A stretch of DNA of 64,000 nucleotides from positions 1 to 64,000 of the forward strand of contig JANSXT010000005.1 of NCBI GenBank assembly GCA_024742765.1, in the 5' to 3' direction. The notes beneath the pieces were generated by a model. The model was not told the DNA's origin and did not search any database. It was given only the letters and a program-made list of their open reading frames with translations. Source of the DNA: Phyllobacteriaceae bacterium. Its GTDB lineage: Bacteria > Pseudomonadota > Alphaproteobacteria > Rhizobiales > Rhizobiaceae. A program made the position numbers and the translations under genes. Each line of letters starts with the position of its first letter. Within the stretch, counting starts at the first letter, position 1. Below are positions 7,671 through 16,926 of this stretch, piece after piece.

Positions 7671-8990
7671 CTATCCGCGCACCGTCTGCGGCAGCCAAAG
7701 GGCCAGTTGCGGGAAGATCATGACAAGCGCGATGGTGGTCGCCATCATCAGCACGAAGGGCCAGATCGACCGGTAGATGTCGACCAGACTGATTTCAGGC
7801 GGCGCCAGTGATCGCATCAGGAACAGATTATAGCCGAAGGGCGGTGTGATGTAGGCGATCTGGCATGTCATTGTGTAGAGCACGCCGAACCAAACGAGAT
7901 CGAAGCCCAGACTGTCGACCAGCGGAATGTAGAGCGGCGCGACGATCACCAGCATCGCGGTGTCGTCGAGGAACATGCCCATCACGATGAAGCTGAGCTG
8001 CATCATGACGATCACCTGCCACGGTTCCAGTTCCCAGCGGGTGACGAACAGCGATTCGATGGCGTTGACCGCGCCGATGCCGTCGAACACGGCCCCAAAG
8101 GCGAGCGCCGCCAGTATCAGCCACAGGAACATGCAGGAGACAGCCAGCGTCTTGCGCGCGGTTTCATGCAGCACGCGGAACGACAGCCGCCGCTTGAAGA
8201 GCGCGGCCAGGGTCGCCGCCGTCGCCCCGACTGCGGCGCTTTCAACCAGCGACGTATAGCCGGTGACGAACAGGCCGGTCATCGCAAAGAAGATCAGGAA
8301 CGGGATGATGCCGGCGCGCAGCAGTTTCAGCTTCTCGCCGAGCGGCATGTCCAGTTCCTCGTCCGAGACAATCGGTGCCAGTTCGGGATTGAGGCGGCAG
8401 CGCACGGCGATGTAGATGCCGAACATGGTCGCCATTAAAAGGCCGGGAATGATGCCGGCGAGCCACAGCGCGCTCACCGGTTCGCGCGCGATCATGCCGT
8501 AAAGCACCATGACGACGCTGGGCGGCACGAGGATTCCGAGCGACGAGCCGCCCTGGATGACACCTGTGATCAGCACCTTGTCGTATCCGCGCCGGATCAT
8601 CTCCGGCAGGGCGATGGTCGCACCGATCGCCATGCCGGCAACCGACAGGCCGTTCATCGCCGAGATGATGACCATCAGCACGATCGTGCCGATGGCCAGC
8701 CCGCCGCGAAACCGGCCGAACCAGACATGCAGCATCTTGTAGAGGTCTTCGGCGATGCCGGATTCAGCCAGGATGTAGCCCATGTAGATGAACAGGGGCA
8801 GCGTCAGCATCGGGAACCAGTTGAACAGCTTGAACGCCTGGCTGAACGGCATCTCGATGCCACCATTGCCATAAAGCAGCAATGCCGCGCCGGCGGCCAC
8901 GAAACCGATGGCGGCGAACACGCGCTGGCCGGTCAGCAGCAGCACCATCATCGACGAAAACATCAAGATGGCGATCAGTTCATAACTCAT
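7671..8990 (-). CDS. TRAP transporter large permease, DctM family
   Basis: A 439-residue, very hydrophobic protein with about a dozen membrane segments, the sodium-coupled channel of the TRAP system. Typical motifs are IYMGYILAESGIAEDLYKM, ATIALPEMIRRGYDK, GGSSLGILVPPSVVMVLYG and LDDTAMLVIVAPLYIPLV. The ATG at 8990 is chosen over further upstream in-frame starts because it overlaps the dctQ stop (ATGA) and gives the usual DctM N-terminus. Confidence 0.93.
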   Translation of the reverse strand: MSYELIAILMFSSMMVLLLTGQRVFAAIGFVAAGAALLLYGNGGIEMPFSQAFKLFNWFPMLTLPLFIYMGYILAESGIAEDLYKMLHVWFGRFRGGLAIGTIVLMVIISAMNGLSVAGMAIGATIALPEMIRRGYDKVLITGVIQGGSSLGILVPPSVVMVLYGMIAREPVSALWLAGIIPGLLMATMFGIYIAVRCRLNPELAPIVSDEELDMPLGEKLKLLRAGIIPFLIFFAMTGLFVTGYTSLVESAAVGATAATLAALFKRRLSFRVLHETARKTLAVSCMFLWLILAALAFGAVFDGIGAVNAIESLFVTRWELEPWQVIVMMQLSFIVMGMFLDDTAMLVIVAPLYIPLVDSLGFDLVWFGVLYTMTCQIAYITPPFGYNLFLMRSLAPPEISLVDIYRSIWPFVLMMATTIALVMIFPQLALWLPQTVRG

Positions 8991-9499
8991 GACAGGTCGA
9001 CCCGGCGCAGCGTGGCGATGTGTTTGAAGACAAGCGAGATCGTCTGCAGGATCATCAAGACGATGCAGCCGACCATCAGCGCCTTGATCGGTATCATCGA
9101 CGGGTTCCACATGGAGAACCGGCGCTCGCCGGTGTCGATTGCGTATTGCAGGCTCGACATCGAGCCGAACAGCATGACGCCGAGATAGAACAGAAGGCAG
9201 ATCATGGTGATCAGGTTGAGCTTGGCCTTGCCGCGCTCGGAGAGCCGGTCGTAGAAGAGGTCCATGCGGACATGGCTGTCGTTCTTCAGCGTCATCGCGC
9301 CGCCCATGAAATAATAGGCGGCGAGCGTGAACTGGGTCGCCTCGATGCCCCAATGGATCGGGAAGCCGATCACATTGTTCCAGATCGCATCGATCAGCAG
9401 AATGCCGATCATCAGGAAAATCAGATACATGGCGACGATGCCGACAAAGTCGGACAGGCGATCGACCCAATGCACGTAAACTCTTATCGCCTTGGGCAC
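8987..9499 (-). CDS. TRAP transporter small permease, DctQ family
   Basis: A roughly 170-residue membrane protein with four hydrophobic helices, including WVDRLSDFVGIVAMYLIFLM and the middle block IWNNVIGFPIHWGIEATQFTLAAYYFMGGAM. This is the usual DctQ pattern. I prefer the GTG at 9499, which has a GGGAG ribosome site about eight bases upstream, over the TTG at 9553, which has none and would add an unhelpful 18-residue stretch. It overlaps dctM by four bases and lies about 60 bases after the DeoR regulator gene, likely in one transcript. Confidence 0.88.
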   Translation of the reverse strand: MPKAIRVYVHWVDRLSDFVGIVAMYLIFLMIGILLIDAIWNNVIGFPIHWGIEATQFTLAAYYFMGGAMTLKNDSHVRMDLFYDRLSERGKAKLNLITMICLLFYLGVMLFGSMSSLQYAIDTGERRFSMWNPSMIPIKALMVGCIVLMILQTISLVFKHIATLRRVDLS

Positions 9500-9560
9500 G
9501 GTGGCTGCTCCCCTGCTCGCAGCGCCGTCGGCGCCGGCCCGGTCGGTCTCCAAGAGGCGA

Positions 9561-10316
9561 TCATTTCACCTCCACATGCGCGGTGGCAAGCGCTGTTTGA
9601 AAAGCGCCTCCGGGCTCCTGGTCGCTGACGAACATGTCGATCTCGTCGAGCCGGCAGACGCGGAAGGCGGCGCTGCGGCCGATCTTTGCGCCGGTGGCCA
9701 GCACGACCATGTTCCGGGCATGACGGCGCATGGCGCGCGCCACCTGCGCTTCCTCGAAGCTGGCATCCATGGCGCCGGTCTGCGCATTGATCGCCGCGAC
9801 GGTGATCACCGCATGGTCGGCCTGGAAACCGGCAATCTGCTCGATCGCCATGGGGCCGAGCGTCTGGTCGTTGCCGCTGCCGAACTGGCCGCCCAACAGG
9901 AACACGGTCGATCCGTTGCGTGCGGCATCGAAGGTGCGCGCGACGTGCACCGAATTGGTGATGACGGTGAAGGCGCCCCTGGCCAACAAGGCCGGCACGC
10001 AGGCCAGGGTCGTCGACCCGGTGTCGATGAAGAGCGTGTCGCCGGGCTCGACGGCCAGGGTCAGTTTCTCGGCGATTCGCAGCTTGGCCTCGGCCTCTTC
10101 GCCGACGCGCACCTGAAACGATGCTTCGGTCGACAAGCGTGCCCGCTTGGCGCCGCCGTGGATCTTCTGAAGGCGGCCGGCTTCGCTCAGAAGGGTGAGG
10201 TCGCGGCGAATGGTTTCGGCCGACACGTCAAAGCGCCGCGCAAGCTGCTCGACGCTCACACGGCCGAGGCGGTTGACGGCGTCGACAATGTCCCCGTGGC
10301 GCTTCCTGAGCTTCAA
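9561..10316 (-). CDS. DeoR/GlpR-family transcriptional repressor
   Basis: A 251-residue sugar-phosphate-responsive repressor. An N-terminal winged helix reads KLRKRHGDIVDAVNRLGRVSVEQLARRFDVSAETIRRDL, followed by LLSEAGRLQKIHGGA, the family hallmark. The C-terminal effector domain has ETLFIDTGSTT-like (GDTLFIDTGSTTLACV) and NSVHVARTF motifs of the DeoR sensor fold. A TTG at 10316 is chosen: GGGAGAG lies just upstream and the protein then begins LKLRKRH as usual in the family; the open frame extends 18 codons further without family resemblance. It is divergent from glycerol-3-phosphate-dehydrogenase- and glycerol-kinase-like genes and upstream of the TRAP genes, so it probably controls both. 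Confidence 0.88.
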   Translation of the reverse strand: MKLRKRHGDIVDAVNRLGRVSVEQLARRFDVSAETIRRDLTLLSEAGRLQKIHGGAKRARLSTEASFQVRVGEEAEAKLRIAEKLTLAVEPGDTLFIDTGSTTLACVPALLARGAFTVITNSVHVARTFDAARNGSTVFLLGGQFGSGNDQTLGPMAIEQIAGFQADHAVITVAAINAQTGAMDASFEEAQVARAMRRHARNMVVLATGAKIGRSAAFRVCRLDEIDMFVSDQEPGGAFQTALATAHVEVK

Positions 10317-10388
10317 TGGCTGCTCTCCCTCGTGCAAAGTTAAGCGTGCCGAAAATGCCCATGTCAACACATTGCTGCCGATAGATGC

Positions 10389-10436
10389 GAAATTCGGTCA
10401 CGCTCACCGATGGAAAATTGACCGAACGGGCATTTC
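10389..10436. promoter_or_regulatory. Nested inverted repeat, candidate DeoR/GlpR operator in a divergent promoter
   Basis: Between the divergent regulator and the first dehydrogenase gene there are two 8-bp arms, TTCGGTCA (10393-10400) and TGACCGAA (10419-10426), a perfect inverted repeat with an 18-base spacer. Around them GAAAT (10389-10393) and ATTTC (10432-10436) form an outer pair. GlpR-type operators contain TTCG/CGAA half-sites, which agrees. Binding is inferred. Confidence 0.55.
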
Positions 10437-10505
10437 GTGCCACCTCTTGGCGCAAACGGCGATATGAAGCGCCGCGCCGATCGCGGCGAACGAACCGGAG
10501 GAACA

Positions 10506-11963
10506 ATGCCAGACGGCGGTTGCGCCATGTCCGAGACGCTCGATGCCGCCATCATCGGCGGTGGCGTGATCGGATGCGCCATCGCGCGCCGCCTGACGCT
10601 GGAAGGCCGGCGGGTGGCACTTCTGGAAAAGGCGCCCGACATTCTCGATGGCGCGTCCAAGGGCAACAGCGCGATCCTGCACACCGGTTTCGATGCGCCG
10701 CCCGGTTCGCTGGAGGCCGAATGCATCGCGCGGGGATATGCGGAATTTCGTGCAATTCACGCCCGGCTCGGCCTTCCGCTGATCGAGGCGGGGGCGCTTG
10801 TACTGGCCTGGTCAGAGCAGGAGGAGGGCCGGCTTGACACGCTGATGGACAAGGCGCGCGCCAACGGCATCGACAATGTGGAACCCTTGTCGGCGGCGCA
10901 GATCAGGGCGCTTGAGCCGAACCTTGCAGAAAGCGTCCGGGCGGGGTTCCGCGTGCCGGACGAGCATCTGGTCGATCCCTGGTCGACGCCTTATGCCTAT
11001 CTTCTGCAGGCGGTGGAAAATGGCGCTGTCGTCATGCGCGACTGCGCGGTCACGGGCGGCAGCTTCGACGGGCGTCATTGGGAACTGGCAACCGCCCGTG
11101 GCAGGGTCAGGGCGAGGGTCGTCATCAACGCCGCCGGCCTTTACGGCGACCGTGTCGATGCGCTTTTGATCGGCGAAAGCGATTTTTCCATCCGACCGCG
11201 CAAGGGCCAGTTCATCGTCTTCGACAAGCCGGCAGCCGGTCTGGCAAAACACATTTTGTTGCCGGTGCCGACACAAACCACCAAGGGCATCGTCGTCTGC
11301 CGCACGGCGTTCGGCAATCTTCTTGTCGGCCCGACCGCCGAGGAGCAGGACGACCGGCGGGCCGCGACCGTCGACACCGCAACGCTGCAGCGTTTGAAAG
11401 AGGCCGGCGAACGCATCCTTCCGGCGCTTGCGACCCAGGATGTGATCGCAGTCTATGCCGGCCTGCGCCCGGCGACGGAGCAAGCCGATTACCGCATCCG
11501 TGCACGCAACGCGCTCAACTATGTCACCGTCGGCGGCATTCGCTCCACCGGCCTGACATCGGCGCTCGGGACCGCGCACCATGTGCACGAACTGTGCGCG
11601 CAGATGGATGTGGCGGCCGAACCGCTTGCCGACCCGGTCTGGCCGCGCGTCGGCAACATCTCCGAACATGCGGCGCGCGACTGGAGCGAGCCCGGCAATG
11701 GCGGAATCGTTTGCCATTGCGAACTCGTCACGCGTCGCGAGATCGAAGTGGCGCTGGAGGGCCCGCTGGGCGCCAAAAGCCTTGCCGGACTGAAGCGGCG
11801 GACGCGCGTGACCATGGGGCGCTGCCAGGGGTTTTACTGCACCGCGCAACTGGCCGCGATGACCGCCGGACGGTTTGTCGTGCCGATGGCCGCCGGTGAG
11901 GACCAGCCCACGGACCGCCGGCCAACGTCCCGCAAGCAGGCGGACAAGACCGATGCCCGGTGA
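10506..11963 (+). CDS. FAD-dependent glycerol-3-phosphate dehydrogenase-like oxidoreductase with C-terminal BFD [2Fe-2S] domain
   Basis: A 485-residue flavoprotein. GGGVIGCAIARRL near residue 17 is the Rossmann FAD motif of the DAO/GlpA superfamily; GIRSTGLTSALGTA near residue 340 is the C-terminal FAD-contact region. From about residue 395 there is a bacterioferritin-associated-ferredoxin-like (BFD) domain: CHC then C...C in TMGRCQGFYC, four Cys for a 2Fe-2S cluster. This layout is that of GlpA-type dehydrogenases, which oxidise glycerol-3-phosphate or similar 2-hydroxy compounds at the membrane. The ATG at 10506 is preferred, with GGAGG six bases upstream. It overlaps the next flavoprotein gene by 11 bases. 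Confidence 0.85.
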   Translation: MPDGGCAMSETLDAAIIGGGVIGCAIARRLTLEGRRVALLEKAPDILDGASKGNSAILHTGFDAPPGSLEAECIARGYAEFRAIHARLGLPLIEAGALVLAWSEQEEGRLDTLMDKARANGIDNVEPLSAAQIRALEPNLAESVRAGFRVPDEHLVDPWSTPYAYLLQAVENGAVVMRDCAVTGGSFDGRHWELATARGRVRARVVINAAGLYGDRVDALLIGESDFSIRPRKGQFIVFDKPAAGLAKHILLPVPTQTTKGIVVCRTAFGNLLVGPTAEEQDDRRAATVDTATLQRLKEAGERILPALATQDVIAVYAGLRPATEQADYRIRARNALNYVTVGGIRSTGLTSALGTAHHVHELCAQMDVAAEPLADPVWPRVGNISEHAARDWSEPGNGGIVCHCELVTRREIEVALEGPLGAKSLAGLKRRTRVTMGRCQGFYCTAQLAAMTAGRFVVPMAAGEDQPTDRRPTSRKQADKTDAR

Positions 11964-13200
11964 ACCTTGCGACCGGGCCGATGTCGCCATCGTTGGCGGC
12001 GGACCTGCCGGGCTGGCGGCGGCGGTCCGGTTGCGCAGCCGGGGCGTCGACCGTGTGCTGGTCATCGACCGCGAGCCGGAGGCCGGCGGCATTCCGCGCC
12101 ATTGCGGGCATTATCCCTTCGGGGTCAGGGAATTCGGACGGCTGATGAAGGGGCCGGCCTATGCGCGCCGCAATGTCGAGGTGGCGCAGGCGGCCGGCGT
12201 CGGGATAATGACCGGAACGACGGTGACGGCGCTCGGCGAGGGGCCGCAACTCACCGTCTCGTCCGGAGGAGGCGTTCGCTCGATCCGGGCGGATCGCGTT
12301 CTATTGTGCACCGGCGTCCGCGAAACCTCGCGAGCGCAACGCATGATTGGCGGCACCAAGCCGGGCGGCGTGATGTCGACCGGCGCGCTGCAGGGCCTGG
12401 TCTATCTTCAGTCGCTGCGCCCGTTCCGCCGGCCGGTCGTGCTGGGCACCGAACTGGTGTCGTTTTCGGCGCTGATGACGTGCCGGCATCTGGGAATACG
12501 CCCGGTTGCCATGATCGAGCCGAACCGGACGATCACCGCGCGCGCGCCGGCCGGGCTCTACCCCAGGCTTTTCGGCATCCCGCTGTTGCTGGGAACGCAG
12601 ATCATCGAGATTTGCGGCGACCGGAGGGTCGAAGCGGTGATCGTGCGCGAGGATGACGGGCGCGTGCGGACCATCGAGACCGATGGCGTGATCGTTTCCG
12701 GCCAGTTCCGGCCCGAGGCGGCTCTTTTGTCCGGCAGTCACCTGGCCGTCGACCCGCGCACGGGCGGACCCGAAATCGACCAGTTCGGACGCTGTTCGGA
12801 CCCCGCTTTTTTCGCCGCGGGCAATATGCTGCATCCGGTCGAGACCGCCGGCTGGTGCTGGCGTGAGGGCAGGGCCGTTGCCGATGCCATCGCCGACAGT
12901 CTCGAGGCCCGCATTGGCGATCGCGTTAACGCATTGCGGATTGCCGATGTGGCCGATCCGCTGAAATATGTGGTCCCGCAGGTGATCGTGCCCGACCGGC
13001 GCCCCGCGCCGATCGACCGGTTGCAGATGCGGCTGGAAAGGCCTGCCCATGGTCGCCTCGTTTTGCGGAAGACAGACGGTGAGATGACCGTGCTGGGCGC
13101 CGTCGACACCCGTCCGGAGCGCAGGATCACGGTGCCGCTCGAAAAACTGGCGAGCGCCGGTCCCGGCGAAGCGCGGATCGTGTTGGAGGGCGAGGCGTGA
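11953..13200 (+). CDS. FAD/NAD(P)-binding oxidoreductase (GlpB/HcnB-like partner subunit)
   Basis: A 415-residue pyridine nucleotide-disulfide-type flavoprotein. The N-terminal GGGPAGLAAAVRL motif binds FAD, RADRVLLCTGVRE is the middle FAD segment, and FAAGNMLHPVETAGWCWREGR the C-terminal one. Such proteins occur next to GlpA-like dehydrogenases as a second flavin subunit. The last roughly 100 residues form a separate small region I do not recognise. The ATG at 11953 sits within the end of the upstream gene and its own stop overlaps the kinase start, so the three are translated together. Confidence 0.82.
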   Translation: MPGEPCDRADVAIVGGGPAGLAAAVRLRSRGVDRVLVIDREPEAGGIPRHCGHYPFGVREFGRLMKGPAYARRNVEVAQAAGVGIMTGTTVTALGEGPQLTVSSGGGVRSIRADRVLLCTGVRETSRAQRMIGGTKPGGVMSTGALQGLVYLQSLRPFRRPVVLGTELVSFSALMTCRHLGIRPVAMIEPNRTITARAPAGLYPRLFGIPLLLGTQIIEICGDRRVEAVIVREDDGRVRTIETDGVIVSGQFRPEAALLSGSHLAVDPRTGGPEIDQFGRCSDPAFFAAGNMLHPVETAGWCWREGRAVADAIADSLEARIGDRVNALRIADVADPLKYVVPQVIVPDRRPAPIDRLQMRLERPAHGRLVLRKTDGEMTVLGAVDTRPERRITVPLEKLASAGPGEARIVLEGEA

Positions 13201-14657
13201 TGCGCATTCTCGCAGTGGATCAGGGAACGACCAGCACACGCGGTATCGTCTTTGACAAGGACGGCAGAGCGCAGACGGTGTTCAGCCGGGAGCACCGGCA
13301 ATCCTACCCCCGGTCCGGCTGGGTCGAGCATGATGCGGAGGAACTGCTCGACAATGTCCGGGCCTGTTTTGAGGTTGCCCGTGCCTCGGGCGATCTCGAC
13401 GCGGCCGGTATCGCCAACCAGGGCGAAAGCTGCCTTGCCTGGGACGCCGAGCGCGGCGCGCCCGTCGGTCCGGTCATCGTCTGGCAGGATGACCGCACGA
13501 CGCCGGAGACCGAACGCCTGAAGGCCGAGGGTGCGGAGGCGGTGACGCTCGAGCGCGCCGGCCTGCCGCTCGATCCCTATTTTTCAGCCTCAAAGCTGGG
13601 CTGGATCGTGCGCAACAATGCGCAGGCTGCTGCACTGGCAGCCTCCGGCCGGCTGCGGCTGGGCACGACCGATGCCTTCTTTCGTGACCGGCTGGCCGGC
13701 CGTTTCGAAACCGATCTGGCCACCGCGTCGCGCACCTCTCTGCTCAATCTTGACACATGCCAATGGGACGAAGACTTGTGCGCGCTGTTCAGCGTTCCGA
13801 TCGGTGCGCTGCCGGCGATCACGCCGACATCGGGCGCACTTGGCTCGGTTGCGTGCAGCGGCGGCGGCAGCGTGTCGCTGACGGCGAGCATCGTCGATCA
13901 GCAGGCAGCGCTTTACGGCCATGGGTGCCGGCGGCCCGGCGACGTCAAGATCACGTTCGGCACGGGTGCGTTCGCGCTGGCTGTCGGCTCCACCGAACGG
14001 CCCGACGCGCAAGGCGGCCTGCTGCCGACCATCGCTTGGCAGACAGAGGGAGAGGCGCCGGTCTACGCCTTGGATGGAGGCGTCTATACGGTTTCCGCGG
14101 CAATAAACTGGGCGCGGTCGATCGGCCTGTTTGAGGATTTTGACGCGATCATCAGCTTCCCTGGACCAGCCGCCGCCGATCGCGGGCTCTATTTCGTCCC
14201 CGCTCTTGCCGGTCTTGCCTGCCCGCACTGGGACCGCGAGGCGCGCGGAAGCTGGATGGGGCTTTCGCTGGACACGGCCGGGCAGGACATGGTGCGCGCC
14301 GTGCTCGAGGGCATCGCCTTTCGCATGGCCGAGGTTGTCGATGCGATCGCCTCGGTGCAGCCGGTTTCCGCGCCGATCACCATTGATGGGGGGATGAGCG
14401 CCAACCCGTATTTCTCGCAATTCCTGTGCGATACGCTCGCACGACCCGTGTCCGTGTCGGACCAGCCCGAACTGTCCGCCCTTGGGACGGCAATGCTGGC
14501 CGCCGAAGCGGCCGGAGGAAGCGTTGCCCGCCCGCCCCGCGCCATGGCGCTTCGGCCAAATCCGCAACCGGCCGCCTGGCGCTCCGGCTTTGCCGCCGCC
14601 CGCCGGGCGGCGCAGGCATTTGGCGCCGCTGTTACCACCGGCACCGATCCGCAATGA
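13200..14657 (+). CDS. glpK: FGGY-family carbohydrate kinase, glycerol kinase-like
   Basis: A 485-residue kinase. DQGTTSTRGIVFDKDG at the N-terminus is the FGGY phosphate-binding loop; WVEHD, GLPLDPYFSASKLGW, TFGTGAFALA and GGMSANPYFSQ are all close to glycerol kinase. The usual glycerol kinase NQRETT motif reads NQGESC, so the active-site pocket differs and another polyol is possible. The ATG at 13200 overlaps the upstream stop (TGATG); a GTG three bases earlier is an alternative. With the two flavoproteins and the DeoR repressor it forms a phosphorylate-then-oxidise polyol pathway. Confidence 0.82.
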   Translation: MRILAVDQGTTSTRGIVFDKDGRAQTVFSREHRQSYPRSGWVEHDAEELLDNVRACFEVARASGDLDAAGIANQGESCLAWDAERGAPVGPVIVWQDDRTTPETERLKAEGAEAVTLERAGLPLDPYFSASKLGWIVRNNAQAAALAASGRLRLGTTDAFFRDRLAGRFETDLATASRTSLLNLDTCQWDEDLCALFSVPIGALPAITPTSGALGSVACSGGGSVSLTASIVDQQAALYGHGCRRPGDVKITFGTGAFALAVGSTERPDAQGGLLPTIAWQTEGEAPVYALDGGVYTVSAAINWARSIGLFEDFDAIISFPGPAAADRGLYFVPALAGLACPHWDREARGSWMGLSLDTAGQDMVRAVLEGIAFRMAEVVDAIASVQPVSAPITIDGGMSANPYFSQFLCDTLARPVSVSDQPELSALGTAMLAAEAAGGSVARPPRAMALRPNPQPAAWRSGFAAARRAAQAFGAAVTTGTDPQ

Positions 14658-14697
14658 GCCGATTGGCAAACTCGACCGCCTGGGATAAGCCGGCCGA

Positions 14698-15507
14698 ATG
14701 GGGGACCAATTCGTGACGGCCAGCCAACCCGACATGCGCCAGGAGGCATATGGCGCTTCGCCCGTGCACATCCACAATGCGGACGGCGCGTCCGCCGTTG
14801 TGCTGGTCTGCGAGCATGCGTCCAACCACATTCCGGCCGCCTATGGCGGATTGGGCATCGACGCATCGGCCCGCGCAAGCCACGCCGCCTACGATCCGGG
14901 CGCGTTTGAAGTTGCCGCGCATCTGGGCAGGCTCCTTGATGCGCCGTTGGTGGCGGGCACGGTTTCGCGCCTCGTCTATGACTGCAATCGTCCTCCCGAG
15001 GCGCCATCGGCCATGCCGGCGCGCTCCGAACGGTTTGTTATTCCCGGCAACCAGGACCTGTCGGAAAGCGACAGGGCGGCGCGCGTCGAAACGGTTTACC
15101 GGCCGTTTGAGCGCGCGCTTGAAGGCCTGCTCGATGCGCGCGGGTCGGGGCTTCTCATCACGGTCCACAGTTTCACGCCGGTCTTCAACGGCGTGCGCCG
15201 CGACACGGAACTGGGCATTTTGCACGATGCCGACACGCGCCTTGCCGATGCGATGCTTGCGGCCGCACCAGGCCTGGTGTCCATGCGCACCGAGCGCAAT
15301 GTGCCCTATGACGCCTCCGACGGCGTCACGCACACGCTGGTGCGGCACGCGCTGGGCCGGGGCTGGCCCAATGCGATGCTCGAAATCCGCAACGATCTGA
15401 TTGCCAGCCCGGGCCGACAGGCGCAGGTTGCCGAACAATTGCATGCGCTGATCGACCGTGCCGTTGCGCATCTCCAACCCGACAATCAGCAAGGGGGCAG
15501 GCCATGA
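14698..15507 (+). CDS. N-formylglutamate amidohydrolase-family protein
   Basis: A 269-residue metal hydrolase of the FGase family. Markers are LVCEHASNHIP near the N-terminus with the metal His, LVYDCNRPP, ITVHSFTPVFNG, and MRTERNVPYDASDGVTHTLVRHA, and a terminal PNAMLEIRNDLI. True HutG enzymes hydrolyse N-formyl-L-glutamate, but family members near glutamine-synthetase-like ligases may cleave other glutamyl or formyl amides. It overlaps the ligase gene by four bases (ATGA) and follows the kinase by 40 bases. Family is clear; the substrate is not. Confidence 0.82.
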   Translation: MGDQFVTASQPDMRQEAYGASPVHIHNADGASAVVLVCEHASNHIPAAYGGLGIDASARASHAAYDPGAFEVAAHLGRLLDAPLVAGTVSRLVYDCNRPPEAPSAMPARSERFVIPGNQDLSESDRAARVETVYRPFERALEGLLDARGSGLLITVHSFTPVFNGVRRDTELGILHDADTRLADAMLAAAPGLVSMRTERNVPYDASDGVTHTLVRHALGRGWPNAMLEIRNDLIASPGRQAQVAEQLHALIDRAVAHLQPDNQQGGRP

Positions 15508-16880
15508 ATTCGCAGATGAAACCGGCGCTGGGTTTTGAGGCTTTGACGGCGATGGTTGATGCCGGCGAGATTGACACGGTTCTTGTGTGTTTGGTGGACA
15601 TGCAGGGTCGTTTGATGGGCAAGCGGTTCCATGCGCGTCATTTTGTCGACACGGCGCATGACGAAACCCATTGCTGCAATTATCTTCTGGCGACCGATTT
15701 GGAGATGGCGACGCCGGACGGCTATGCGGCGACGAGCTGGCGGCAGGGCTATGGCGATTACATGATGCGTCCGGACCTGACCACGCTGCGCAAGCTGGCC
15801 TGGCTGGACGGCACGGCGATGGTGCTGTGCGACGTGCTGGACCATCATGGCCACGCGCCGGTGCCGCACGATCCGCGGGCCATTCTCAAGGCGCAGATCG
15901 AACGGGCCGAGGCGATGGGCTTTGCGCCGATGATGGCAACCGAACTGGAGTTCTTCCTGTTCGCCGGTAGCCATGAGGAGATCCGCGCATCGGGGTTCCG
16001 CGATCTGGAGCCGATCTCGGGCTATAATGAAGACTATCACATCTTCCAGACCACCAAGGAGGAAGAGGTGATGCGCCCGGTGCGCAACCACCTGTTCGCG
16101 TCGGGCATTCCGGTCGAGAACTCCAAGGGCGAGGCGGAGACCGGGCAGGAGGAATTGAACATCCGCTATGCGGACGCGCTGGCCTGCGCCGACCATCACA
16201 CGATCGCCAAGCACGCGATCAAGGAGATCGCCTGGATGCATGGACGGGCGGCCTCGTTCCTGCCCAAATGGCACCATGACAAGGTGGGCAGCGCCAGCCA
16301 TGTGCACATGTCGCTGTGGCGGGACGGCAAGCCAGCCTTCTTCGATCAGGGGGCGCAATACGGCATGTCCGCGGTGATGCGCCAGTTCGTCGCCGGACAG
16401 ATCAAATATGCCGCCGATTGCACGGTGTTCCTTGCGCCTTATGTCAACAGCTACAAGCGGTTCGTCAAAGGCAGTTTCGCGCCCACAAAGACCGGCTGGT
16501 CGGTGGACAACCGCACCGCCGGCTTCAGGCTTTGCGGCGAAGACACGCCTGCCGTGCGCATCGAGTGCCGCATCGGCGGTTCCGACCTCAATCCCTATCT
16601 GGCCCAGGCGGCGCTGCTGGCGGCGGGCCTGCGCGGCATCGAGGAGGGGCTGGAACTTGGTCCGGCCGCCAAGGGCGATCTCTATGAGGATGGTGACGAT
16701 GATCACGTGCCGCGCACCCTGCGCGATGCGACGGACGCCTTGCGCAGTTCGGAAATGCTGCGCGAGGCAATGGGCGACGATGTCATCGATCACTATACGC
16801 GCTGCGCCGAATGGGAGCAGGAAGAGTTCGACCGGGTAGTGACCGACTGGGAGATCGCCCGCGGCTTCGAGCGCGCCTGA
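15504..16880 (+). CDS. Glutamine synthetase-family ligase (gamma-glutamylamine synthetase-like)
   Basis: A 458-residue member of the glutamine synthetase superfamily. MATELEFFLF gives the metal-binding Glu residues, GQEELNIRYADAL and KWHHDKVGSASHVHMSLW the glutamate and ATP site, SYKRFVKGSFAPT and IECRIGGSDLNPYLAQAALLAAG the C-terminal core. The pattern is closer to PuuA-type gamma-glutamyl ligases than to housekeeping GlnA. The latter would be near 470 residues with a Tyr adenylylation loop, which I do not see. The surrounding FGase, aldehyde dehydrogenase and alcohol dehydrogenase suggest it glutamylates an amine before oxidation. Confidence 0.85.
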   Translation: MNSQMKPALGFEALTAMVDAGEIDTVLVCLVDMQGRLMGKRFHARHFVDTAHDETHCCNYLLATDLEMATPDGYAATSWRQGYGDYMMRPDLTTLRKLAWLDGTAMVLCDVLDHHGHAPVPHDPRAILKAQIERAEAMGFAPMMATELEFFLFAGSHEEIRASGFRDLEPISGYNEDYHIFQTTKEEEVMRPVRNHLFASGIPVENSKGEAETGQEELNIRYADALACADHHTIAKHAIKEIAWMHGRAASFLPKWHHDKVGSASHVHMSLWRDGKPAFFDQGAQYGMSAVMRQFVAGQIKYAADCTVFLAPYVNSYKRFVKGSFAPTKTGWSVDNRTAGFRLCGEDTPAVRIECRIGGSDLNPYLAQAALLAAGLRGIEEGLELGPAAKGDLYEDGDDDHVPRTLRDATDALRSSEMLREAMGDDVIDHYTRCAEWEQEEFDRVVTDWEIARGFERA

Positions 16881-16926
16881 ACGTCCCACGCCGGCCAACC
16901 CCGATATCAAGATCAAAGGACATGAC

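Noticed and set aside
10812-12092. A 426-codon minus-strand open frame opposite the glycerol-type dehydrogenase genes
   Set aside because: It mirrors codon periodicity of the real genes and resembles no protein family.
15504-16880. Housekeeping glutamine synthetase
   Set aside because: Neighbours are catabolic genes, no glnB is near, and the adenylylation loop is not seen; a gamma-glutamylamine ligase fits better.
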